NCBI GenBank assembly: GCA_029834535.1
Contig: JAQMWT010000212.1
Coordinates: 21,383-85,382 of the forward strand
Reading direction: 5' to 3'
DNA: 64,000 nucleotides
Origin: Chrysophaeum taylorii
Taxonomy: Eukaryota > Sar > Pelagophyceae > Pelagomonadales > Pelagomonadaceae
Positions 52,401 to 63,289 of the stretch are shown here, piece after piece. A program made the translations under genes and the position numbers. The number at the start of each line of letters is the position of its first letter. The stretch's first letter is position 1. Below the pieces are notes generated by a model. The model saw only the letters and a program-made list of their open reading frames with translations, made no database searches and had not been told where the DNA came from.

Positions 52401-53987
52401 ATTCCTGTTATGCGAAAATGCGGACAGAAGCGGTTCAGGTGGAGCGAGTCTGTGCAGTGCGCGCGGAGAATGTCTCCTGAGAGCGCAATATCGATTTTCC
52501 GGAGGCAGCGCAAGCGTGTGGCGTCCAGAAGAGAGCTATGCAGGCGGACATAAAGGACCGAAGTGGTCGCAATAGGAGCGTGCATAATTTGCGGCTGATC
52601 GGGGCGTTCATAACTCTCGAAATCTATGTCTGTTACTGCGGCCATGGGAAAGGCGTGCCAGGAGCTTGGTCGCGGTGAGACATCAGGGTCTGCATGGAAA
52701 GGAGTGCGTCCTCTGACTGAGAGTTGAAGCGCGGGTGATCATATGCTGCGACTGATGCTCGTGCGATGACATCCATCGAATCGTGACGTGGTGATCGCAG
52801 ATGGGTCCATGCAACCTGCTGAGCAGTGTCATCCAGTGCATCCGGCCGAGAAGGTGGATGATGGGTGCAGCAGCGAGCGCCGGTGAGCGGCGGTGCGCGC
52901 CTGTCATCGGGGAGAGAAGGCAGCGAGGTGGAACCAGCTTCGAAGTGATCGGGAGCGGCTGATCGAGAGAACTCGAACAAGGCGGGGGTGCTTGGCGAAT
53001 CTGAGCTGATACTTGCAGGTGCGGTGAGTTCCTGCGATTATGGTGACCGTGGGACGTTGACAGCGTGGCTTGTCCTTGTGGATACGGCATTGCGGAGGCA
53101 TTGGAGATGGCGCTTGGACCAGGCGGCTGATCGGGAATGGTCGGGGAGACCATGTTCGAGGCTAGTGAAGTCGGGCTTGCTTCTTCACTGTATGCATCAG
53201 ACCAGGGGGCTGAATCCGAGAGGATGTTGTCAGTGGCCTGCGGCTCGGTTGCCTGGGGCATTGCATACGATGGGGCCATGGATTATTGAGTGTGGTTGCC
53301 ATAGTCGATATAGGCGTAGTACTCGGGAACATCTCGAAGTGTCTTGTTCTTTGACTTGTCGAACGTGGGAACGAGGTGGCTTGGCGTTCCGTCGGCAAGG
53401 CTGCTTCCTGGGCCGTTGTGCCCGAGGAGAGAAGAAGCCCTTGTGGCTGTCTTGGCAGCATGATGGTGATCATGACCATCCGGGAGAGAGCTATCTGTTG
53501 ATAATTCGGAATTTGTCGACTCTTGATCTACGTTGTTGTGCTTCTTGGTTTCACTTTGCACGTCGGCTGGGCTGCTGTCTGGGCCGTTGTGCCCAAAGGG
53601 AGAGGAAGCTTTTATGCATGCCGTGGCAGCTTGATGGTGTTCGTTACCATCGTAGATAGAGCTGTCTGTTGCTGATTCCGAAGTTGTCGAATCTTGATGT
53701 TGGTGGTTTTGTTTCTTGGTGTGACTTTGCACGTGGAGAACGTCGCCGGTGGTAGGGGTACGGTCGCCGGTGTTGGATGTGCGCCCTCGTAACTCGAACG
53801 CGGGGATGTGGTCGAGTTGGTATGAACCAGGTGGCTGAGAAGGCGAGCGGGTGCAAAGGGGTTCAGGGGGTGCCAGAGAGGCGAAGAGTGATTTGGCAGA
53901 GGAGCAGGGACCAGAGATGGCGGGGGTTGAGAGCCGTGGTCGAGCACTTCTACCACTGCGACAAGGACTCCGCCCAGGTGACAACAA
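49457..53987 (-). pseudogene. chain of unknown ORFs antisense to the flanking LTRs
   Basis: Five long minus-strand ORFs follow one another with almost no gaps: 53987-53283, 53279-52683 (same frame, one TAA between), 52645-51437, 51425-50055 and 50077-49457. They look like one long coding text with a few frame breaks. The proteins are rich in His, Pro, Ser and Thr. They include two ~57-residue repeats (HVQSHTKKQNHQHQDS / DVQSETKKHNNVDQES) near the start and LMVYPLVSVITLDCNRDQMP later. A 24-bp tandem duplication lies at 51437-51475. No RT, integrase, protease or methyltransferase motif is present. The LTR and primer site at 49460 face the other way. Function unknown. Confidence 0.5.
49460..49473 (+). 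promoter_or_regulatory. half-tRNA(iMet) primer-binding site
   Basis: GGTTATGGGCCCAG immediately follows the LTR end TCTCTA. This perfect copia-type site marks the start of an internal region that runs to the right. Confidence 0.8.
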
Positions 53988-54015
53988 ATTTTCTGTCTCT
54001 AGGTTTGGACCCAGT
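53938..54015 (+). repeat. LTR fragment and primer site of small element G
   Basis: GCACTTCTACCACTGCGACA...TTTTCTGTCTCTA matches the last ~65 bp of the LTR at 49459 and 55323. GGTTTGGACCCAG (54002 onward) follows as a degraded primer site. Confidence 0.6.
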
Positions 54016-55132
54016 CGGGTACTGGTTGAGAAACGTCCCTCCGAAAGACATCGATCTCGATCGACGTCTCGGACAAAGACCCAGGATTTCCAGGTAAGAG
54101 CAATCTCCTGAAGTTCCGGAAGTTTCTAAGACCGTAGTCAAGCCTCGTCGCTTGCTACTGGTGGAAAAGTGTGAAAAAGTGTGAAAGGCCACCAACAACG
54201 CGCAAAAAGCAACCCCAACAACATGGCGACTCACGACATACAAGTCCCGAGTCTGGAATTAGCGACGCAATTCGCTACACCACAAGAACAACAAGCTCTC
54301 TGGCAACAGCTCAAAGCTGATTTCTTTGATAAGCTCGCCGCAAGAATCGAAGCTCTGAACGACAAAAATGCCGCCTTACAAGCTAAGATCGCCGCAAGAA
54401 TCGAAGCTCTGAACGAGCAACTCGACCAGGACGAGCAACTTTAACTGGCTCCATCACCAGCGGAAACCCCCCTCAAGCAACAGCTCATCTTCCCACCCAA
54501 GATGCTGCATCGCATCTTTCACCTCCTTTCCCTATTCATCACCTACCTTGGTCCCCTTCCGAACAAACCTCCGATGCCTCTCTACCGAGTCTACCCGAGT
54601 ATCATCAACACATCTTCAACTTTCCTGGACCCGGACCCGGACGCGGACCCGGAACCCCGGACTCCTCCCACCATCTCATTCCTCCCGCACACGACACTCC
54701 TTGCCCCAAGTCCCCTCCCGACCGCATTCCTTCGCCTCCACCATGCCACCCACCTCCATCTTGTGCCGACTCCCCACTCAAACATTCCCTATTCCACACA
54801 ACGGACCCGGCCCCCTTACCACCTACACCCCTCCACGCCTTCTTCTTGCCGAAACCACGCTCCAACACCTCACTATCCGCATCACCCACCCCCCATGACT
54901 CGAACTTTCGACCTTATACAGCCTCTACGACGAAGACTACAACGACTACAACGCACCTTTCCTCGACCCTCCCCCTGATTCCATGGACGACTCCGTCGCC
55001 CGTCACCAAGCCCAACAACCAAGCCTCTCACGACCGCAACCTCTTTGCCGACTTCCCCGCCGTCCGCTCTTTTCCTTCGTCTACCTTCCTTGGTCCAGAG
55101 CTCCCTCCTCCCGAGTTCGCTATGTGAGGGCG
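54016..55132 (+). mobile_element. non-autonomous LTR element G, internal region
   Basis: About 1.1 kb between an LTR fragment and a complete LTR (55133-55323). The only gag-like product is the short coiled-coil protein at 54223-54444. Downstream sequence is Pro/Thr-rich in all frames without motifs. Such short gag-only elements depend on enzymes from autonomous relatives, here presumably the E family (inference from the shared LTR ends). Confidence 0.55.
54223..54444 (+). CDS. short coiled-coil gag-like protein of element G
   Basis: From the internal ATG at 54223 it reads MATHDIQVPSLELATQF, then KADFFDKLAARIEALNDKNAALQAKIAARIEALNEQL, with AARIEALN repeated. The Ala/Glu/Leu heptads suggest a coiled coil, like the N-terminus of E-family gag. 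The open frame starts at 54181, but the ATG at 54223 fits better. Confidence 0.5.
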   Translation: MATHDIQVPSLELATQFATPQEQQALWQQLKADFFDKLAARIEALNDKNAALQAKIAARIEALNEQLDQDEQL

Positions 55133-55323
55133 TAGAGATAGACAATTTGATTAAGGGTTAGTAACCCCCCCCCCCCTCACTCACACTCACACCCAATAAC
55201 CAACAAAATCACTGTGTCGAGCACCGTGCCGCTCTTTGTGTCGTTAGAGACAGGGCGTTAAAGACGGCACTATCACTGTCATCATTCTCCACCAGGGGCA
55301 CAGTGAATTTTTCCCTGTCTCTA
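55133..55323 (+). repeat. complete LTR of the second E-related subfamily
   Basis: 191 bp, TAGAGATAGACAATTTGATT...TTCCCTGTCTCTA, with inverted TAGAGA/TCTCTA ends. GTGAGGGCG precedes it, the same purine-rich stretch found before the LTR at 9813. Confidence 0.75.
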
Positions 55324-55340
55324 ATTATATACTGTCAGAT

Positions 55341-55690
55341 ATGCAAACGGGCCCTCGTCTTGTTCCCGAGGGCCATCTCGAAGTCACCGGGTCGGGATTG
55401 CGGCGCCCTCCCGAGTTTGGTTCTCCTTGTATTCCCACTCTTGCCGCCCATGACCTCAATCGCACAACAGCCGGCTTATGCTTTGTTGATGATGCTTTGT
55501 GGTATTCGATTACGCGCCGCGGCTTAGAGCCACGGGTCAGTGTTTGCAACCTCTTCTTTGAGTTCTTTGTCATCCAATTCGACATCACGAAAACCAGCGC
55601 GCTGGGACTCGACTGGTTCAAGGGCCTCCTCGATCTCGCGGCACAGAACTGGCGGCCTTGGGCATACGATACCGCCGTGTTATTTCGCCA
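55341..55690 (+). pseudogene. possible Ty3/gypsy protease remnant
   Basis: The frame reads VQFDITKTSALGLDWFKGLLDLAAQNWRP, similar to the GLDW block that ends gypsy retropepsins (xLGMDWL...I.W). The Asp-Ser-Gly site is not seen. Weak call. Confidence 0.35.
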
Positions 55691-55699
55691 TGGACGCTT

Positions 55700-56063
55700 A
55701 GGCTTGGCGACGGCCGCGTCCGGGGGGGGGGGGCGAGAACAGCGTTTTGCTAAGGGGGGGGTGCACCCCCTGGTGCTAGAGTTTCGTGCCCCGTGGGAGG
55801 TCTACGACCTCCCAGCACGAAAGTTTCGTGCAAGGGCGGGGTGTCTCACCACCGGGCGTGTGACGAAAAAGAAAAACGCTCCCGACCCTAGGGTGACAGA
55901 AGGTGGTACTCACCAACTCGCCGGTGACCTCGCTGATCGAGGCCAATGCGGACTCGGGGTCGGCTACGCTCGCCACAACACTTGCTCACTCCCCCCGAGC
56001 CTCGCAACTTGAGGATGGAGAGTTGATTTATGATAGCAAGATACTCGCTTCTCGAGAGAAACT
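55700..56063 (-). repeat. gypsy LTR (3' side of element F)
   Basis: Inverted relative to 37600-37980, sharing CAAGTGTTGTGGCGAGCG, GACCCCGAGTCC and the CTCGAGAA...AGTATCTTGCTATC block. It contains a 20-bp inverted repeat GGGAGGTC...GACCTCCC around 55795-55820 and poly-G runs at about 55720-55760. Confidence 0.65.
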
Positions 56064-56350
56064 AACTAACTAACTAACTTCAGACCTCTCCCGAGCATGG
56101 GAGCCAGGCCGGACCGACAGGAGCCAGTCCGGAATCACGGGCCTGTAGACGAGGAGCGCCGAAAGGTCGGTCGGCGGAGAGTGACCATCAAGCTTGTCGC
56201 CATGCGACGAGGAGACCGCGCTGTGACTGACAACCAACTCGTCGATAACCTTCCGTCTTCGCCCCCCGGCCATACCCCGTCCCACTGCGAACGTTCCGGC
56301 TGCCAACCGGCCCGCCCGGGAGGCGAATAGGTGCCAACCTACGCCGGGAG
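56064..56350 (-). mobile_element. SINE-like copy S4, 5' truncated
   Basis: (CTAA)n tail at 56066-56082, then the shared 3' domain and centre of the S2 subfamily up to CTACGCCGGGAG. The 5' head is missing. It sits at the edge of the gypsy LTR. Short flanking GAGAAA repeats may be the duplication. Confidence 0.75.
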
Positions 56351-56502
56351 AAAGGCATGACACAACTAGGAAACTGTGACACCACTAGGAAAGTAAGGAA
56401 AGGCGTCCCGTTAAACGGGTACAAGCCCCAAGGAGTGGGGGTGGGCCTTAGCGAGCAGGAGTTGCCGCCACAGGACTCCCCTAGTGAGAAAACGAGCTGC
56501 CC

Positions 56503-57805
56503 TCAGCGAGCTCGACGAGAATCACGAGCCTTGGCTGAACGAGCGTCTCGGGAATGGATTTTCTTGTATACGCGCTCGATGACAGGTCCGGGGACGCGTC
56601 CACTACGCAAAGTGAACTTAGGGATCAACACATCGATCTCATGCGGAGCGAAGTCGGTGACACAGGGAGTGGTACTGTTGTTGACCTTGGACTTGTCTAT
56701 GAAACTGCGACCGTCCACGTCCTTGTACTCCGGCTTAAGCTTGCGAGTAGAGAGATGTGAGGTGGGCTTGTAGTAAGAGACCTTATCGTGCGGACCGAGA
56801 TCGGCGTAGAAATGCAGAGCGACTCGATCATTCGCGAAATCATAAGGCTCATAAACTTCAGCCACATGGATCTTTTTGCGCCAATCAGACCGTTTGTTAT
56901 CGGGGATCCGAAAGACAACGAATCTACCGTGCTTGAAATCATCTCGGAAGGTCTCCTTGGGCTGAGGCACGGCTCGATCGACCACTGGAGAAACCATCAC
57001 AGGGGTGATCTGACGGACATGAACAGTACGGCGTCCCGGAGGAGAATCGAGAGACTCAATCCTGTAGGTGACCGGAGACAAGCGCTCCACAATAACAAAG
57101 GGCCCGCGCCATTCCGGTCGAAGCTTATTTTGGAGGAAAGGGATGTAGAGCAAAACATGCGACCCTTCCTCGTACTCCACATTGACATGGTCCGCATTGT
57201 AAGCAAGTCTTTGGTTCCGGAGGGCCTTCTCGCGAGCTTCATTCACCGTGGCGGTGTGGAATTTCAACCTCTCGCGAGTCTCTGCCACAACATGGGAACG
57301 AGTTTTCGGCAGGCGGCGGACATCGAGATCCATGATCGTATAATCCGTCGGCAATAGAGGCTGACGGTTGAGACGAAGCATGAAAGGTAAGATCTGAGTT
57401 CCCGGAATGCTCGCGATTGTAGCAAAATGCGATGTACTCCGCGAATTCGGGCCAGTCCGTGATTTTGCGGTCTCGAAGACACGCACGGAGGAAAGCCTGG
57501 ATAAAGCGGTTGACCCGTTCAGCAGGATTGGCCTGAGCATGATACGGGATCGTGGTACTATACCGAACATTGAAGAGGCGACAGAACTCCTCCATCAATT
57601 TATTGACGAACTCCTTACCGTTGTCGGTACGAATCCGCTGAGGTATAAGACCTTTCAGTAATATATTCGCGACAAAAGACTCGAGGATCGCCTCAGCAGT
57701 CTTGTGGTGCAGTACGTCGAGAATCGAGAAATGAGAAAATGGATAAAAGAAGACAATGAGACACGTCTCGGGACCTGCACTGGGCAAGGGCCCAAACAAA
57801 TCCAA
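56503..57805 (-). pseudogene. Ty3/gypsy integrase core and C-terminus (element F)
   Basis: The core has MDLFGPLPSAGPETC (first Asp), RIRTDNGKEFVNKLMEEF (second Asp) and YHAQANPAERVNRFIQAFLR (Glu), so the triad is intact. DYTIMDLDVRRLPKTRSHVVAETRERL and YNADHVNVEYEEGSHVLLYIPFLQNKLRPEWRGPFVIVERLSPVTYRIE follow, the GPY/F module of gypsy integrases. The Arg-rich C-terminus has no chromodomain that I can see. A frame change at about 57400-57260 separates core and C-terminal part. Confidence 0.88.
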
Positions 57806-57809
57806 CTAG

Positions 57810-57842
<33 letters not shown>

Positions 57843-58225
57843 AAACTAACTAACTAACTAACTAACCAACTAACTAACTTCAGACCTCTCCCGAGCATGG
57901 GAGCCAGGCCGGACCGACAGGGGCCAGTCCGGAATCACGGGCCTGTAGACGAGGGGCGCCGAAAGGTGGGTCGGCGGAGAGTGATCATCAAGCTTGTCGC
58001 CATGCGACGAGGAGACCGCGATGTGACTGACCACCAACTCGTCGATGACCTTCCGTCTGCGCCCCCCGGCCATACCCCGTCCCACTGCGAACGTTCCGGC
58101 TGCCAACCGGCCCGCCCGGGTGGCGAATAGGTGCCAACCTACGCCGGGAGGGCGGATGCCCTCTCAAGGCTCAGGATTCAAGGCACCGTCCTCCATCGCA
58201 ACCACGCGGTCGGCGATCAGGGTAA
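57806..58225 (-). mobile_element. SINE-like copy S5 with long TTAG tail
   Basis: The tail (CTAA)n extends from 57808 to about 57878, the longest in the window. The body matches S2 through the head (GCATGGTTGC-type start, inverted at 58180-58222). It splits the gypsy integrase between FFVL and DLFGPLP. Confidence 0.85.
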
Positions 58226-58758
58226 TACAAAGAACGGCGCAATCGCCATCATACACAGGATGCGGAAGAAGACCAGCTCTCTTGGGTTCAGGTGTGCGAG
58301 CTTTCTTGCACACCAGACATCCAGCAATGTAGGCACCCACCTCATTAGACATGTGGGGCCACCAAAAACGTTCAAGTATCGACTGCACCGTACTTTGACA
58401 ACCCAGGTGACCACCATTGAGAGGGGTGTCATGGTACAGTCGGAGGATGCGCGTCCGTAAAGTCCGGGGTGCGACTATCATCGGGTGCAAGTCGGGGGCG
58501 GCAGAGGACTCCCGTCACAACTTGATAACGAGAGTTGGCTCCGTACCGACGAAGAGAATGGCCCTGAGCCATGCGATAACGAACGTCTTCGCAAGTAGCA
58601 TCAGTGGTCTGCTCTTTGGCTATCTCTTCCAAAGTCAAATTGTCCGGAATCTTGTCGATGTACTCTTGGTAATCATCGGCATCACGGAAAAAGCTAGGTT
58701 GGGTCTGCATACGAGTCTTCTGACGTTGTCTCGTAGCGTGAGACGTATCCAATTGCAT
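58226..58758 (-). pseudogene. Ty3/gypsy RNase H-integrase spacer and integrase zinc domain (element F)
   Basis: The text DDYQEYIDKIPDNLTLEEIAKEQ, then LYHDTPLNGGHLGCQSTVQSILERFWWPHM and YIAGCLVCKKART, gives the His-His-Cys-Cys zinc finger of integrase (H-x7-H...C-x2-C). There is one frame change near 58450. SINE copies flank it on both sides. Confidence 0.85.
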
Positions 58759-58762
58759 CGGA

Positions 58763-59011
58763 TCGTCGCTACTAACTAACTAACTAACTTGAGACCTCCA
58801 TCGATCATGGGAGCCAGTCCGGAATCACGGGCCTGTAGACGAGGAGCGCCGAAAGGTCGGTCGGCGGAGAGTGAACATCAAGCTTGTCGCCATGCGACGA
58901 GGAGACCGCGATGTGACTAACAACCAACTCGTCGATAACCTTCCGTCTTCGCCCCCCGGCCATACCCCGTCCCACTGCGATCGTTCCGGCTGCCAACCGG
59001 CTCGTCGCTAC
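58763..59011 (-). mobile_element. SINE-like copy S6 with 10-bp target duplication
   Basis: The body 58773-59001 is flanked by TCGTCGCTAC (58763-58772 and 59002-59011). It is 5' truncated, with a short internal deletion of the CGGCCTGGCTCCC part of the 3' domain. Confidence 0.85.
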
Positions 59012-59037
59012 AATCTTCTTCTTCCTCTGCAGGCAAC

Positions 59038-59884
59038 TCAGTCGTGACAAAAGACAAAATGACACGACAATGGTAATGGTGCTCCTCTGTCATCAAGAGG
59101 CCGAGGAAGTTCTTGGCACACTAAGCAAGCGTGGTTCAAGGGCTCACCAAACTCATCCGTCTCGATGACATGATCGATAGGATTGCGAGAGAGGCAGTCA
59201 CGGATACTCATTCCCGGTGACTTTTCTGGTTTGTAGCCCAATTCAGGATCAAAATTGGCAAGCCGCATCGCCCATCGAGCCAACTGTCCAGACAAGTGCT
59301 TCGCCTTCCGTAAAAACGTCAAAATGCGGTGATCCGTTTCAAGGGTCGTTTTGTGCCCTTTAATATAAGAGCGAAAATGCTCGAGAGAAAGAATAACTGC
59401 CAATAGTTCTAGCCGGCGGGGCTCATAGTTCCGCATCTCTTTCGGCACAGCTCTGCTCCAATACTCAACCACTCGTTCCTCTCGTGTCACCTTGCCGGTG
59501 TCGTCTTTGACTTCCACGAGTTGGAAAAGATAAGCGCGCATACCATCCTTGGAAGCATCCGAGCGGATCGTCTTTGACTTCCACGAGTTGGAAAAGATAA
59601 GCGCGCATACCATCCTTGGATGCATCCGAGCGGATCTGAAAGTGAAGATCGTATTCCGGGTGATAGACTCCGCGAGAGTCCACCAAGGCTTCGATGATCG
59701 TATCCCACGCCTTTTGGCACTCGGGCGTCCACTCGAACGGAACGCCTTCAAGACACAATCGCCTCACCGGCTCTACAATCTTCGAAAAATTCTTCTCATA
59801 GCGGCGGCAATAGTTGCTCATCCGACGGAGGATCGAATCTGGGTCTTCGGAGGCGTATTCGGCAACGTACCGGGAATCGGCATC
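59038..59884 (-). pseudogene. Ty3/gypsy RT C-terminus and RNase H (element F)
   Basis: RMSNYCRRYEKNFSKIVEPVRRLCLEGVPFEWTPECQKAW is the RT connection. QIRSDASKDGMRAYLFQLVEVKDD follows, with the RNase H Asp. Then come VEYWSRAVPKEMRNYEPRRLELLAVILSLEHFRSYIKGHKTTLETDHRILTF and MRLANFDPELGYKPEKSPGMS. A 67-bp tandem duplication (59502-59568, 59569-59635) repeats the DASKDGMRAYLFQLVEV segment and shifts the frame. Confidence 0.85.
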
Positions 59885-60012
59885 TGAGCGTGAGCAAGGT
59901 GTGTGGCGAGCATATCCGACCCCGAGTCCGTGTTTGCCTCGTTCATTGAGGTCTAGGGCGAGTCGGTGAGTATCCCCTTTGTCACCCGGGGGTCGGGAGT
60001 GTTTTTTTTCTG
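59885..60012 (-). repeat. gypsy LTR/leader fragment (5' side of element F)
   Basis: GAGCGTGAGCAAGGTGTGTGGCGAGC...GACCCCGAGTCC matches 37848-37965. It joins RT sequence on one side and E3 gag on the other. Confidence 0.6.
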
Positions 60013-60704
60013 TGCCGCCGTAGTGATGTTGTGTGATCGGATACAACTTTCCTTTCGTCGTATCGGTGTGCTTGTCTTGGTTTTTAAGTTCTTGGAGCTT
60101 AGGCTCGTATACGTTCTCCAAGAAGTGTTTACCGAACTTCCGGTAGACACCTTTGTAGTAGACGCAACGGCCTTGGAAATCTTGCGTGTTCCCTGCTGTA
60201 GCGTGGTGGTCGGGGTCCTTGTCGTATTCCTTGATGCAGTGGCTGAGAAGAGCGTCGGCGAGATCATTAGATCCGCGCAAGACGGATTCCCACGTGTAGA
60301 AGCCCTGCAAAAAGTATTGCGCCATGCCTGTTTTAGGCATCAGATGTTCGACGAACAACTGCATAACGCGAACGAAAGCATTTGGGGTGTGACTTGTGCG
60401 GAGTCCATTGACGTGAGGACGGCGCTAAGTGGGTCACTAAAGGTGTTAGCCTTGGTCTTGTTGAGCTGGAGTGGGGGGTGGAGCCGCAGCAGCGACGGCC
60501 GGTAGTGGTGCTCCGTGCGCAGCTTGCATTTGTCTCAGCATATCGCAAAGGTCTTGAATGTCTTGTTTTTGTGCTGCCATCTCCCTCTGATGCCGAGCTT
60601 CGTACGCTTGAGCTTGTTGTTGCATGTCTCTTTGGTACTTTGCTTCTAAGCGAGCTTCTTGTTCTTTTATCTCCTTTTGGAGTTCTTGATTGGTTGGCAT
60701 CTTG
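60013..60704 (-). pseudogene. copia gag, N-terminal part (E3)
   Basis: It starts MPTNQELQKEIKEQEARLEAKYQRDMQQQAQAYEARHQ at 60700 (coiled coil), then APLPAVAAAAPPP. After a frame change it reads MQLFVEHLMPKTGMAQYFLQGFYTWESVLRGSNDLADALL and FGKHFLENVYEPKLQEL. It stops at about 60013 where gypsy sequence begins. The ATG lies only 5 bp from the LTR, so the primer site and leader are deleted. Confidence 0.8.
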
Positions 60705-60879
60705 TAGAGAACAGCAATCACAACTATGTTACCCTTCAGCAGAGCGTGAGAACAGTGGTAGTCTGTCATCGAATCTGTCTCCTAAACGAGGACAGCCGGT
60801 GTGAATAACACAGCGTTTTCTTAAATCACAAGGTGGCAAAGTTAAGGGAACTAACCCTATAATAGGGGGTACTAACCCT
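60705..60879 (-). repeat. E-family LTR (E3), interrupted by a C-family LTR
   Basis: TAGAGAACAGCAATCACAAC...GGTACTAACCC matches 9888-10050. The last ~20 bp are replaced at 60880 by a C-family LTR in the minus orientation. Confidence 0.82.
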
Positions 60880-61188
60880 TGCAGAGCATTTAGCAAGCAG
60901 TGGTAAGTCACCTGGGAAACCATCCCGTCTCATCGTGTACGTCTGGAAAAGGTTAATTCGGGGAATGAAAGTTATGTTCCCTATATCCTCAGAACACGAC
61001 AGCGGCATCTAGAACTACACGAGAAAGGTTAAGTGTATAGTGCTACATACCTCGGGACGCGCTAGACCATGATGATGAGCGTAGGCACAAATCAGAGGAC
61101 TATTAGATTGTGTAGAAAGGAAGAAGAAGGGTAAGGAAGAGATCACGTTCTCAACGGACGGACAAGGGTAAGAGCAGATTTCTCTGCA
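60880..61188 (-). repeat. C-family LTR, minus orientation
   Basis: 309 bp matching 11505-11819 in reverse, TGCAGAG...CTCTGCA. The text to its right (GGTGCAGAG preceded by CATCTCGAGGG on the minus strand) matches the polypurine side of C's 3' LTR. This is therefore the 3' LTR of another C-family copy. Confidence 0.9.
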
Positions 61189-61700
61189 CCCCTCGAGATG
61201 TCTTAAGCGCAAGGTGCGACTGTAGAACATCCTTGAGAAAAGATGATGATGAAGAGAAAAAGGAAAAAAGGAAGGAATTGTCTTGATGATCACAGAGGTC
61301 ACATACGAAGCATCAAGAGTGTGACCTTGACTTGACTTGGACTTGGTGGAGCTGAGAGTCGATTTGACCCTTTTGAACAGAACATTAAAAAACACAGATA
61401 CAACAGACAGTGAGTTGGGATTGTTAATCATCGTCAGCTTCTGCTGTGCGGTGGTGAACACCAATAGTTTGAGCGATGGGTGCCAAGAGAAGGGTGAGTG
61501 CAAGTGAACATTCCGCGGATATAATATTTAACTGAACAGAAGTACAGAACAGACAGTGATTGGGGACAGGGTGGGATTGTTGCAGGTTCATCGTCGACTT
61601 CTGCTGTATAGGTGGATGACACTCGCACATAGCTGGCGGGGGGGGGAGTGGCGTGATGTGTGCCAAGTGTAGTACGGGTGAGTGCAAGTCTAGTCCTTCA
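61189..61700 (-). pseudogene. 3' end of the extra ORF of a second C-family copy
   Basis: On the minus strand SLSVVSVFFNVLFKRVKSTLSSTKSKS matches the last residues of the ORF ending at 27982 (LSVVPVFRNALFESVKSTLSTTKSKS). TIGVHHRTAEADDD matches AIGVHHLTAEADEDD. The AIGVHH and AEADD segments appear twice in tandem, so part of the gene is duplicated here. The remainder of this copy is missing. Confidence 0.75.
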
Positions 61701-63280
61701 GTAGGGATGGCGATATTCGAGAATCTAGTTCTGAGAACGTTGTCCAGTTGGTTTCCAACACAAAAGGTTGGCTTGGCGTGAACGAACGAACGAAGATAGA
61801 ATGAGTCTTTTTTCGTCAGATTCTGGCATGAGAGCTGGACGTGAAGCTCTAAAGCATGTAAAAGAGTCTAGAGTCTTGTCACGTAGATGAAAAAAAGTAT
61901 GGTTAGTTTGATCGTCGGGGACGGAATGTCTTAGAGTAGTTTTGTCTTTGCCGTTAAGGTGGTTAGTCTTAATATTTTTTCATTATAAAATAAAATAAAT
62001 TAGCATTTTGATAATATGAGCGTAGGTCATAGTATTAGGCGAGACTTGAGCTAGCTCTGTGTATTAACTATGTATACAAGTGTATAAGCACACGTTGGTT
62101 ATGTGCTATTAGGAGGTCACATGTGAAACCGTTATCTCACAGTGTGTAATGAAAGGTTTATCCTGGATAAAAGGTTGGTCGACTTGTTGCTACATTTAAT
62201 TGTATTAAATAATATATTTCAGTGATTAAATAAAACACTAGGAAGTCGTGAAATCATTCAAGCGAAGCTCAGAAGGCTTGTAGGTAACGGTTGCGTCGAT
62301 CAATCTTCCAGAGTTAATGTGATTGAGCGTTCGGGAGCCGCGGAGGTGCATTGAGCCTGTAGAGGTTTAGCTTATCGGTATATAAACTAATACAACGCGA
62401 CGTTCGGTCAACGTCAAATCGAAAAGGACAAATGGGGTGTCAGGTTATAATTGAGCCTGACAATGTCGGCTCATGAAAGCATAACGTTGTGGCCGATACA
62501 GTATAATGTCCGGACAAGGACCAATTAGAGCGTGTCAACCGTATCATCAGAGGATAGAAATAAAAAGCGTAATTTGTATTAAGGACTGATAATTTAAAGG
62601 TTAGTAAAGTCATGATGCTCGCGAGGCATATAACCCTGTATGAATCATCACATAGGACATGGTGGTAGACAAGTATATATTAAAATTATGTGACTATGAA
62701 GAACATATAATCCTGGTTTTTTTACGAGCTTGTGTTTGGGCTCGATCGTTACAAGAAGGTTACAAATGAATAATTACATAGATGCTCAGGTGCATCCTGA
62801 AGTAATAAGTAGGGAGTGATGGCTGCTATCGGTGAGACTGATAAGACCTAAGATGAGCAGGTATGAACGAATGTTTTGCGTTAGCATTTCTGGTCAGATG
62901 CATATGTTTATTATCTCCTTGGTCAAATGATTACGTGCACATACGGTTACGCCGTTGTATGGCGCCACGATCGGTTGTTGTGACATAGCCACAAACAAAT
63001 GTTAGGCGTTGAATATGTTGAGATGGGAAATGTACCAATTCTCTTGTGTGTCATAGGTTTAAGGTGATCTCACACTATCAGCTCGGGGAGTTCACCTAGG
63101 TGCTTGTGACTTCGACTTATATGTGGTAGAAGCAAAGAAATGTAGGCTGTCCCTACAAGTCGTTGGTATCACACCTGCGATTACATCATAGGATGACAGG
63201 ATGAACGTTCACGTTTGGGGCCTCTGTAGCAGCCAATAGAAGTAATAGCAGGAGCAGCTTCCGCAAAATGTAGTATGGTG
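61701..63280. other. AT-rich stretch with no recognised feature
   Basis: About 1.6 kb of lower-GC sequence without an ORF of 60 codons, LTR, SINE or simple array that I can see. It is the longest such stretch in the window. Confidence 0.6.
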
Positions 63281-63289
63281 TCAGCGCAC

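Larger units (their letters stand above)
55700..60012 (-). mobile_element. Ty3/gypsy element F with three SINE insertions, gag/protease deleted
   Basis: On the minus strand: LTR/leader fragment (60012-59885), RT C-terminus and RNase H (59884-59038), SINE S6, spacer and integrase zinc domain (58758-58226), SINE S5, integrase core and C-terminus (57805-56503), SINE S4, and an LTR (56063-55700). The LTR fragment directly next to RT implies deletion of gag, protease and the RT start. Its proteins are close to the remnant at 8297-9594. Confidence 0.8.

Noticed and set aside
56503-57570. Chromodomain at the gypsy integrase C-terminus
   Set aside because: Only the GPY/F module and an Arg-rich tail are visible; aromatic-cage residues are not.
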